From positions 1 through 13,638 of the forward strand of contig PQAG01000040.1 of assembly GCA_003104895.1 (NCBI GenBank): DNA of 13,638 nt, given 5' to 3'. Below the pieces are notes generated by a model. The model was not told the DNA's origin. It searched no databases and saw nothing but the letters and a program-made list of their open reading frames with translations. The DNA comes from Nitrosomonadales bacterium. GTDB lineage: Bacteria > Pseudomonadota > Gammaproteobacteria > Burkholderiales > Sulfuricellaceae. Below are positions 7,800 to 12,636 of this stretch, piece by piece. Position 1 is the first letter of the stretch. The number at the start of each line of letters is the position of its first letter. The position numbers were made by a program, and so were the translations under genes.

Positions 7800-8123
7800 C
7801 TAGGGGCGCGCAGTCACCGGCAGCATGGCCCTGCCGGTGAGGTAATCACCGTTTTCCGGGTCTTTTGACAGCAGATGCTGATACTGCTCCAACGCCTCTG
7901 CATTTTTTCCCTGCCAGGCGAGTACCCGTGCCAGCAGAAAACGAGCTTCCTGATCCTCGGGGTGATTGTCCAGCCATTGCTGCAACATTTCCTCGGCATC
8001 GCTCAAGCGCGCATTTTCGACCATCACACTGCTCTGATCGAATATCCCGGAAGCGCTCCATGCGGGAAAAGTTGCTGCCAGGCAGGCGCCCAGCAACAAA
8101 GAGACAAGAGAAAAAAGTTTCAT
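7800..8123 (-). CDS. Short exported TPR-type protein, possibly a truncated remnant
   Basis: 107 residues. Residues 1-24 (MKLFSLVSLLLGACLAATFP then AWSA) form a signal peptide, most simply cut after AWSA; LGAC at 11-14 could alternatively act as a lipobox. The mature part has helix pairs typical of tetratricopeptide repeats: about 34-55 (ARLSDAEEMLQQWLDNHPED) and 57-90 (EARFLLARVLAWQGKNAEAL, then YQHLLSKDPENGDYL). This pattern resembles the start of longer TPR outer-membrane proteins (YaiO/PgaA type), but the sequence stops just after DYLTGRA, where such proteins usually continue with more repeats and a beta-barrel. The final 8 residues are not TPR-like, and no continuation is found in other frames downstream. 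It may be a functional mini-protein or a decayed gene. No Shine-Dalgarno sequence precedes the ATG. Confidence 0.65.
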   Translation of the reverse strand: MKLFSLVSLLLGACLAATFPAWSASGIFDQSSVMVENARLSDAEEMLQQWLDNHPEDQEARFLLARVLAWQGKNAEALEQYQHLLSKDPENGDYLTGRAMLPVTARP

Positions 8124-8131
8124 GGGAGCGG

Positions 8132-8137
8132 ATTATA
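8132..8137 (-). promoter_or_regulatory. -10 box very close to the TPR gene start (possible leaderless mRNA)
   Basis: A perfect TATAAT on the minus strand ends only 8 bp before the ATG at 8123, so transcription would start at or next to the start codon. No ribosome binding site is present, which agrees with a leaderless message. The -35 region is poor, so the box may also be fortuitous. Confidence 0.4.
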
Positions 8138-8232
8138 ACCCCAAGCCTGATAACAGCACTCGATCGAGAAAGCCGGGAAAGGCGTTACTGCAAATGCACC
8201 ACCCACGCAGCCGCGCCACCCGCCCTTGACAC

Positions 8233-8433
8233 TCACACCGGGTGTTCGTCTTTCGCCCGCCAAAGGCCAAGGCATTCAAGACCGCAGAAATGGTGCACAT
8301 AATCGATTCCCTCGACGCTTTGCGCCACGCTGACAGGGACCTCAGTCATGCATACCTCGCACTGGACCACTTCGCACACATCATCATTCGTGCAGGATGC
8401 GACTCGCGCACCTTCATGAGTTACATTCGCCAT
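8233..8433 (-). CDS. DUF3330-like small cysteine-rich protein
   Basis: 66 residues with six cysteines: C14, C20, a CEVC pair (C25, C28) and FCGLEC (C50, C54), plus H47-H48. The core CEVCMTEVPVSVAQSVEG then DYVHHFCGLECLGLW resembles the DUF3330 family, best known from the urf2 region of Tn21-type mercury transposons; from memory I consider this a good match. CxxC plus CxxxC suggests a small zinc-binding fold; there is no signal peptide. A strong AGGAGG ribosome site lies four nt before the ATG. It is divergent from nnr, with a leader hairpin just upstream. No mer or transposon genes are nearby, and the function is unknown. Confidence 0.8.
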   Translation of the reverse strand: MANVTHEGARVASCTNDDVCEVVQCEVCMTEVPVSVAQSVEGIDYVHHFCGLECLGLWRAKDEHPV

Positions 8434-8446
8434 GATTCCTCCTCAA

Positions 8447-8471
8447 GAACCGCTGATTAAATCAGTGGTTC
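8447..8471 (-). promoter_or_regulatory. Leader hairpin abutting the ribosome site of the DUF3330-like gene
   Basis: GAACCACTGAT and ATCAGCGGTTC (minus strand) form an 11-bp stem with one G-U pair and a TTA loop, ending three nt before AGGAGG. There is no U-run, so it is not a terminator. It may stabilise the 5' end of the message or affect ribosome access; alternatively it could be an operator palindrome in the shared intergenic region. Confidence 0.45.
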
Positions 8472-8500
8472 CTTATGGGTGTTCCCCTTGGCTCTGGCCC

Positions 8501-8508
8501 ATTATAGA
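8501..8508. promoter_or_regulatory. Overlapping divergent -10 elements (DUF3330-like gene and nnr)
   Basis: ATTATAGA reads TATAAT on the minus strand (8506-8501), which would start the DUF3330-like message about 60 nt before its ATG, and TATAGA on the plus strand (8503-8508), 28 bp before the nnr ATG. Neither has a good -35 at 16-18 bp. The two genes probably share this control region. Confidence 0.4.
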
Positions 8509-8536
8509 CTAGACATATCGGACAGGAGATTCGCCC

Positions 8537-10060
8537 ATGCTCGTTGCAGGACTAACCCATAGCCAGCCCCTTTACCGCAGCCACGAAATCCGCTCCATTG
8601 AACAAGCCGCGGCGGCACTTTCCCCTGCCCCTGCACTCATGGAAAGCGCAGGCAAGGCAACAGCCGAACTCGCTATACAATTATTAGGCAACCATTATGC
8701 AGTATTGGTTCTCGCCGGCCCGGGAAATAATGGCGGCGATGCCTTGGTGGCGGCGCGTTACCTGAGGGAGTTCGGCTACCGGGTGACTGTGGTGCTGACG
8801 GGCGACCCTGCCAGACTGCCTGTGGAGGCAGCAGCAGCGCTTCGGGCCTGGCGCGAAGGCGACAGGGATATTTTATCCACTATTCCTGCTGACGGGCACT
8901 GGGACTTGGTGCTTGACGGCCTGTTCGGCATCGGCCTGGAAAGGGATCTTGACGTTGCATATCTGGAACTGGTGAAGCAAGTCAACCGGATGGAAACACC
9001 AATTCTGTCACTTGACATCCCCAGCGGTCTCGACAGCGAGACCGGGCAACCCTTCCGCGCCGCCGTGCGGGCTGACCACACCATTACCTTCATCGGCCTG
9101 AAGCCAGGGCTTTTCACCGCCTACGGCCCGGATTACTGCGGACAGATTCATCTCGACACCCTGGGTTTACCTCCGGAACTGCTGCCACAAGCCAAGGGGC
9201 AACTGATCGGGGAGAACGAAGTTTCCAGCTACCTGAAGCCGCGTCCGCGCAACAGTCACAAGGGCATGCTGGGCAGCGTAGGCGTCCTGGGTGGCGCCGG
9301 CTCCATGACGGGGGCGGCGCTGCTCTCAGGCAGAGCCGCACTGCTGCTCGGCGCGGGCCGGGTTTATCTCGGCCTGCTGGACGAAAATTCACCCACCGTC
9401 GATTTCTTTCAGCCCGAACTGATGCTGCGCGGGCCGGATGCTCTGCTGGACATGGGACTCGACTGCCTTGTTATCGGCCCCGGCCTGGGGCAGTCAGCAC
9501 GGGCCCTGGGCTATCTCGAACGGGCGCTGCAAAGCGATCAGAAGCTGGTGATCGATGCCGATGCGCTCAACCTGCTCGGCAGCCATGTCGAGCTGCAAAG
9601 CCTGCTGAAAACCCGCAAGGCCGCCAGCATTCTTACACCCCACCCCACCGAGGCGGGACGGCTGCTGGATTGCAGCAATCACGAAATCCAGCAGGATCGC
9701 ATCAGTTCCGCCCAAGTGCTGGCCAGCCGCCTCAACAGCCTGGTCGTGCTCAAAGGCGCAGGCACGGTCTGCGCCTTTGCTGACGACACCTGGCATGTCA
9801 ACCCAAGCGGCAATCCCGGCCTGAGCAGCGCCGGCATGGGGGATATTCTGTGCGGCATGACCGCAGCCCTGATTGGTCAACGCCTCCCCGCTGACAAAGC
9901 CACTCTGCTGGCGGTTTACCTGCATGGCCTGGCTGCGGATGTGCTGGTTAAAGATGGCACAGGACCCATTGGGCTGACTGCATCGGAAGTTGCCATGAAG
10001 GCACGCAGCCTGCTTAATCAGTGGGTATATGCGCCATCAAAATGGCTTGACGAGCGCTAA
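8537..10060 (+). CDS. nnr: Bifunctional NAD(P)H-hydrate repair enzyme (epimerase / ADP-dependent dehydratase)
   Basis: 507 residues, full-length YjeF-type fusion that repairs damaged nicotinamide cofactors. The N-terminal epimerase domain (about 1-225) equilibrates R- and S-NAD(P)HX and carries GPGNNGGD (61-68), DGLFGIGL (127-134) and DIPSGLDSETG (160-170). The C-terminal ribokinase-like dehydratase domain (about 230-495) converts S-NAD(P)HX back to NAD(P)H using ADP and carries HKG (241-243), GGAGSMTGAA (252-261), VIDADALN (338-345), TPHPTE (367-372) and GNPGLSSAGMGD (425-436), the nucleotide-binding GMGD loop. AGGAG eight nt upstream supports the ATG at 8537. The last codons contain the promoter of the next unit. 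Confidence 0.96.
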   Translation: MLVAGLTHSQPLYRSHEIRSIEQAAAALSPAPALMESAGKATAELAIQLLGNHYAVLVLAGPGNNGGDALVAARYLREFGYRVTVVLTGDPARLPVEAAAALRAWREGDRDILSTIPADGHWDLVLDGLFGIGLERDLDVAYLELVKQVNRMETPILSLDIPSGLDSETGQPFRAAVRADHTITFIGLKPGLFTAYGPDYCGQIHLDTLGLPPELLPQAKGQLIGENEVSSYLKPRPRNSHKGMLGSVGVLGGAGSMTGAALLSGRAALLLGAGRVYLGLLDENSPTVDFFQPELMLRGPDALLDMGLDCLVIGPGLGQSARALGYLERALQSDQKLVIDADALNLLGSHVELQSLLKTRKAASILTPHPTEAGRLLDCSNHEIQQDRISSAQVLASRLNSLVVLKGAGTVCAFADDTWHVNPSGNPGLSSAGMGDILCGMTAALIGQRLPADKATLLAVYLHGLAADVLVKDGTGPIGLTASEVAMKARSLLNQWVYAPSKWLDER

Positions 10061-10075
10061 ATGTCTCCCTATAAT
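10047..10075 (+). promoter_or_regulatory. Near-consensus sigma-70 promoter inside the 3' end of nnr
   Basis: TTGACG (10047-10052) and TATAAT (10070-10075) are separated by exactly 17 bp. The -35 lies in the last codons of nnr and the -10 just after its stop. Expected start is near 10082, about 30 nt before the small membrane protein ATG and 220 nt before tRNA-Glu. This is the best-matching promoter in the window. Confidence 0.8.
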
Positions 10076-10112
10076 GCGCAGACTTTTTGCTTCGAGCGAC
10101 AAAGCGGACAAA

Positions 10113-10298
10113 ATGAACCAGTTGGGTGTAGCAACTTCATACCTCGGTTTTTTTTGTACAGTTGTTGGCCTGGCTGTGGGTTTTTATAATCTGCCATCAG
10201 GAGATAGTGAAATAATTGGTTTTTGGTTGGCATGGGTTCCGGTCGGTTTTATCTTGTTGCTTGCGGGCATAACGACTACCCAGCTGACAAAGAAGTAA
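10113..10298 (+). CDS. Small hypothetical membrane protein, two transmembrane helices
   Basis: 61 residues starting MNQLGVATSYLGFFCTVVGL. Two hydrophobic helices are visible, about 6-26 (ATSYLGFFCTVVGLAVGFY) and 34-54 (IIGFWLAWVPVGFILLLAG), joined by a short polar loop (NLPSGDSE), with a C-terminal TTTQLTKK tail. I do not recognise a family. The start at 10113 is chosen over an ATG at 10074, which would overlap the -10 box, and over upstream codons inside nnr; the ribosome site (GCGGA) is weak. The coding sequence is clearly more AT-rich than nnr. It ends 6 bp before tRNA-Glu, so the two are probably on one transcript. Confidence 0.65.
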   Translation: MNQLGVATSYLGFFCTVVGLAVGFYNLPSGDSEIIGFWLAWVPVGFILLLAGITTTQLTKK

Positions 10299-10304
10299 GC
10301 TTTA

Positions 10305-10380
10305 GTCCCTATCGTCTAGAGGCCTAGGACATCGCCCTTTCACGGCGGTAACACGAGTTCGAATCTCGTTGGGGACGCCA
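10305..10380 (+). tRNA. tRNA-Glu (anticodon TTC)
   Basis: A 76-nt cloverleaf: acceptor GTCCCTA paired with TGGGGAC (one T-G pair), D-arm GTC/GAC, anticodon stem TCGCC/GGCGG around CTTTCAC giving anticodon TTC (UUC), T-arm ACGAG-TTCGAAT-CTCGT, discriminator G and encoded CCA. Followed at once by a terminator. Confidence 0.97.
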
Positions 10381-10384
10381 GAAC

Positions 10385-10417
10385 AAAAAGGCTTGGATTA
10401 AACACCCAAGCCTTTTT
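10385..10417 (+). terminator. Rho-independent terminator after tRNA-Glu
   Basis: AAAAAGGCTTGG and CCAAGCCTTTTT form a 12-bp stem with a 9-nt loop, followed by more T residues up to 10424. It starts 4 bp after the tRNA-Glu CCA end and lies just before ffs. Confidence 0.9.
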
Positions 10418-10422
10418 ATTTT
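10393..10422 (+). promoter_or_regulatory. Possible ffs promoter embedded in the tRNA-Glu terminator
   Basis: TTGGAT (10393-10398) and TATTTT (10417-10422) are 18 bp apart and would start transcription near 10428-10430, exactly where the 4.5S RNA stem begins. Both boxes are imperfect and overlap the terminator stem and U-run, so read-through from tRNA-Glu is the alternative. Confidence 0.3.
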
Positions 10423-10427
10423 TTCAT

Positions 10428-10526
10428 GGCGGGCCTCCCCGCATTGCAAGGTAGTGAACCTGGTCAGGGGCGGAAGCCAGCAGCCACAGCTATTTATTGC
10501 AAGTGCCGGGGGTCAGGCTCGCCACC
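10428..10526 (+). ncRNA. ffs: Signal recognition particle 4.5S RNA
   Basis: About 99 nt forming one long rod. The ends pair (GGCGGGCC at 10428-10435 with GGCTCGCC at 10516-10523). The apex is a canonical SRP domain IV: GGTCAGG, GGC, GGAA tetraloop, GCC, AGCAGCC, matching the E. coli 4.5S apex except for the variable apical base pairs. This element binds the Ffh M domain; the particle delivers nascent membrane proteins to FtsY. The RNA probably ends around ACCC/TTTT at 10524-10531, where the hairpin itself plus four T could terminate. A diverged copy of its 3' half lies at 11961-12003. Confidence 0.93.
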
Positions 10527-10581
10527 CTTTTCCCCCATTCCCGCCACTGACCCTTCATCCAGTTTTAGCCCTACTGCAATA

Positions 10582-10605
10582 AAGCGGGGGCCGCAGCCCC
10601 CGCTT
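10582..10605. terminator. Bidirectional terminator hairpin between ffs and the PEP-CTERM gene
   Basis: AAGCGGGGGC and GCCCCCGCTT form a perfect 10-bp GC-rich stem with a 4-nt loop, flanked by modestly T-rich sequence on the plus strand (TTGTTTGT) and TTTATT on the minus strand. It lies 21 bp after the PEP-CTERM stop and probably ends that message; it can also stop transcription from ffs. Confidence 0.7.
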
Positions 10606-10626
10606 GTTTGTCGATTTGAGCGCGAA

Positions 10627-11643
10627 TCAGGCAGCCACTTCCTTTTGTTGCCGGCGACGGGCAAAGGCAAGGCCGGCAAGACCCAGCCCCAGTAAGCCGC
10701 CTATTCCCGGTTCCGGAACATTACTATTAGAGTCGCACTGACTGCATATCCACAACTGCTCCGCACCCGCGTTGTTTCCGAAATAACGAACATCAACGGA
10801 CATAAGGTAGCCTGCATTCGCCCAGCTCTGCAGGTTATCGTTGAGATAGGAACTGAACACGGCAAACTCGGCAGCATTGGTTCCGAGGTTGTCATTGACA
10901 AAATAATCCCCGGCGTTTTGGGTGCAGTCACTTTCATTTGTTGCCGTACCAACGTTGTACGCAGAACCGTCCACCGTGCTTACACAATAGTTGCCAATGG
11001 CCGGCACAAAGGGCACTTCATTAGGCGGCACGCTCCCGCAGCCCCCCGTTCCCGCGCTGAATTCAACACAATCCTGCACCGTGCCATTCGTGTCGATGAT
11101 ATGGACTTGCCCCCAGACGTAAAGCGACTGTTGGAAGCCCGTCCCCTTCTGATTGTTATCGAACAAAAACACCAGGTCATGCTGGCCCAGATAACCGGCC
11201 AGTGCCGATATGCTGATCTCCCAAGATCCCGGCTGATCCCCCGTAAACGTATTGGAAGGCTCGTTGCCAGAAGTCATCTGGAACGAGCTGCCTTGATTTC
11301 CTGTCGGCGTGAGGAAGGGGTTGTCAACCGAGGAACCTGATGCAAATGGACCGGGAAAGTTTTCCACTTGATTCCCGCTGGAACTCGTAAGGATGACTGC
11401 TTGATCTGCGATTTGGCCGGGGGAAGATTGCACCGGGTATGGGCCGCTTGGGACACATCTCGGATCGTTTGCAGCAGTGCACTTATCGTTCAAGTCAAGC
11501 GACTGAACCTGGAAGTCGTTGTAGGTGGTGGTAGTAAAATAATTTATGGGTGCCAATTGAAGCACCGTTGCCTGGACACTACCGTAAAAAAAACCGCAAC
11601 CGACTAGAACGAGGAGAGATTTTATATTTAGATGGGGTGACAT
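10627..11643 (-). CDS. PEP-CTERM sorting-domain surface protein
   Basis: 338 residues from the ATG at 11643, chosen over the ATG two codons upstream because GGTGA lies six nt before it. Residues 1-25 are a signal peptide (LLVLVGCGFFYGSVQA, cut before T26). The C-terminus is a full PEP-CTERM signal: VPEP (309-312), a glycine/leucine-rich membrane helix (313-328) and RRR (329-331). Such proteins are exported, recognised by exosortase, cut at the PEP motif and released or anchored with exopolysaccharide. The body is rich in Asn, Ser, Gly and Thr with eight cysteines (including WICSQC near the end), possibly four disulfides; no catalytic domain is recognised. No exosortase or polysaccharide gene is in the window. 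A sigma-54-like promoter lies upstream, and the gene is bracketed by ffs and a partial ffs copy. Confidence 0.9.
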   Translation of the reverse strand: MSPHLNIKSLLVLVGCGFFYGSVQATVLQLAPINYFTTTTYNDFQVQSLDLNDKCTAANDPRCVPSGPYPVQSSPGQIADQAVILTSSSGNQVENFPGPFASGSSVDNPFLTPTGNQGSSFQMTSGNEPSNTFTGDQPGSWEISISALAGYLGQHDLVFLFDNNQKGTGFQQSLYVWGQVHIIDTNGTVQDCVEFSAGTGGCGSVPPNEVPFVPAIGNYCVSTVDGSAYNVGTATNESDCTQNAGDYFVNDNLGTNAAEFAVFSSYLNDNLQSWANAGYLMSVDVRYFGNNAGAEQLWICSQCDSNSNVPEPGIGGLLGLGLAGLAFARRRQQKEVAA

Positions 11644-11708
11644 GATCATTCACCGAAAAACCAAGTAGGGTTAATCAACACACACCACTTAATCACATTA
11701 TACTAAGA

Positions 11709-11724
11709 GCAAAAACCGGACCAC
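11709..11724 (-). promoter_or_regulatory. Sigma-54 (RpoN) -24/-12 promoter of the PEP-CTERM gene
   Basis: The minus strand reads TGTGGTCCGGTTTTTGCTC, which contains the invariant GG (11722-11721), exactly ten bases, and GC (11710-11709). Compared with the consensus TGGCACG-N4-TTGC it keeps TGG, CG and TTGC. The predicted start is near 11698, about 55 nt before the ATG. A TATAAT at 11702-11697 has no usable -35 (TGTGGT at 17 bp), so sigma-54 explains the region better. PEP-CTERM genes in other betaproteobacteria are known to depend on RpoN with the PrsK/PrsR two-component system. Confidence 0.6.
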
Positions 11725-11787
11725 ATTACTTAACCTATTGTTAACTTGCAGGTCTGTTTTCTGTTGGGGCTATTGGCAGGCGCAGAC

Positions 11788-11804
11788 TGTAAAAATTTCT
11801 GACA
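11788..11804. promoter_or_regulatory. Dyad, candidate activator site for the sigma-54 promoter
   Basis: TGTAAAAATTTCTGACA is an imperfect 17-bp inverted repeat (6 of 8 base positions symmetric, TGT...ACA ends). Its centre lies about 75 bp upstream of the -24 element, about -98 relative to the predicted start, a usual distance for an enhancer-binding protein such as PrsR. The assignment to PrsR is inference. Confidence 0.4.
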
Positions 11805-11960
11805 CTTTGGCTTTATCTGTAGATCAGCCCACACCACAGAGGTGCCCGGAATATTGTGTAAGCCATAGGATAATGCTTTTATTACGGTCATCATCAACTC
11901 CTTGAAATACAGCAGTTTCCTGCCAATAACCGTTTATCAAAAGCTTACCCTCCCCCCAGA

Positions 11961-12003
11961 TATTCATTGCAAGTGCCGGAAGTCGGGCTCTCCACCCTCT
12001 TCC
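11961..12003 (+). repeat. Diverged partial copy of the ffs 3' end
   Basis: This 43-bp stretch aligns without gaps to 10491-10533 in ffs with 37 of 43 identities, including the unbroken ATTGCAAGTGCCGG. It covers the 3' half of the SRP RNA after the domain IV apex and a few bases beyond its end, in the same orientation as ffs. The 5' half and the GGAA apex are absent upstream, so it cannot be a functional SRP RNA. It ends 13 bp before the L,D-transpeptidase stop codon, and with ffs it brackets the PEP-CTERM gene. Confidence 0.8.
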
Positions 12004-12016
12004 TTGCAGCAACTTT

Positions 12017-12493
12017 CTAAACAATCTCCACCGGCGTCCCAACAGGCACCTGCTCAAACAATTCAACCACATCCTGCATTCGCATCCTGACACAGCCATG
12101 GGAAACCGGGCTGCCAATTGCTTCCTCGTGTGGCGTGCCATGGATGTAGATATAGCGGCGCATCGTATCGACTTCACCCAGGCGATTGAAACCCGGATCA
12201 CAGCCAGAAAGCCAGAGAATACGGCCTAATATCCAGTCACGATCGGGAAATTGCCGCCCCAGTTCTTCGGTATAGAACTCACCCGAAGGGCGCCGTCGCA
12301 CGAATACTGTATTTTGCGGCAAACCCTCACCGATTTTGGCACGTACCAGATGCCTCCCGCGCGGAGTACAAAAACTTCCCGACATCTCTCCCACGCCGTT
12401 TTTTGCAGTAGAAACCGGGTAGCGCCTGACCAGCCGGGATTCATCCAGCAACTCAAGCGTCTGTTTTTCTGTGTCAATTCTGATTTTGAGCAT
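12017..12493 (-). CDS. L,D-transpeptidase family (YkuD domain) protein
   Basis: 158 residues consisting of a single YkuD domain. The catalytic signature is present: HG at 118-119 and SHGCVRM at 131-137, with Cys134 as nucleophile and His132 beside it. Other family blocks are VSTAKNGVGE (27-36), FCTPRGRH (41-48) and MRRYIYIHGTP (111-121). YkuD enzymes make or exchange 3-3 peptidoglycan cross-links or attach lipoproteins, normally in the periplasm. No signal peptide is present, and none can be added because an in-frame TAG lies nine codons upstream. The ribosome site is weak. The gene stands alone, minus strand, before the guaA terminator region. Confidence 0.9.
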   Translation of the reverse strand: MLKIRIDTEKQTLELLDESRLVRRYPVSTAKNGVGEMSGSFCTPRGRHLVRAKIGEGLPQNTVFVRRRPSGEFYTEELGRQFPDRDWILGRILWLSGCDPGFNRLGEVDTMRRYIYIHGTPHEEAIGSPVSHGCVRMRMQDVVELFEQVPVGTPVEIV

Positions 12494-12577
12494 TGAATCC
12501 AGTATTCCACAGCCCGACTAAATTGATAGAAGCCTCATTAACTCCAGCGGGTGATCCTGTTGTCTGCATAATTCGCA

Positions 12578-12607
12578 AAAAAGCCCTCGATAAATCAAGG
12601 GCTTTTT
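12578..12607 (-). terminator. Rho-independent terminator of guaA
   Basis: On the minus strand AAAAAGCCCT and AGGGCTTTTT form a 10-bp stem with a 10-nt loop, followed by a U-run of six. It lies 29 bp after the guaA stop codon and 84 bp before the L,D-transpeptidase start. Confidence 0.9.
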
Positions 12608-12636
12608 CTAACATCCGGGGTCATCACATGGAATGA

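Larger units (their letters stand above)
11644..12016. other. 373-bp intergenic region upstream of the PEP-CTERM gene
   Basis: This stretch holds no recognised gene. From left to right it contains the PEP-CTERM leader, a sigma-54-like promoter, a dyad that could be an activator site, about 150 bp with no identified signal except an unsupported 38-codon minus-strand frame (11824-11940), and a diverged copy of the ffs 3' end. It is more AT-rich than the flanking genes. Confidence 0.6.

Noticed and set aside
8159..8168. CTCGATCGAG palindrome as an operator
   Set aside because: A 10-bp palindrome is expected by chance at this scale, and it has no second copy near a promoter.
10029..10112. Upstream start for the 61-aa membrane protein (89-residue version)
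   Set aside because: The added residues overlap nnr and the promoter -10 and are not protein-like; the transcript is predicted to start after them.
10426..10695. An 89-codon plus-strand frame
   Set aside because: It covers the 4.5S RNA gene, a terminator and the end of the PEP-CTERM gene; it is non-coding.
10534..11960. A complete mobile element between the ffs repeats
   Set aside because: No integrase, transposase, terminal inverted repeats or target duplication other than the diverged 43-bp ffs fragment is visible; at most it is a remnant.
11824..12201. A 125-codon minus-strand frame overlapping the L,D-transpeptidase gene
   Set aside because: Its first two thirds are an out-of-frame shadow of the YkuD gene; only the last 38 codons lie outside it and are discussed separately.
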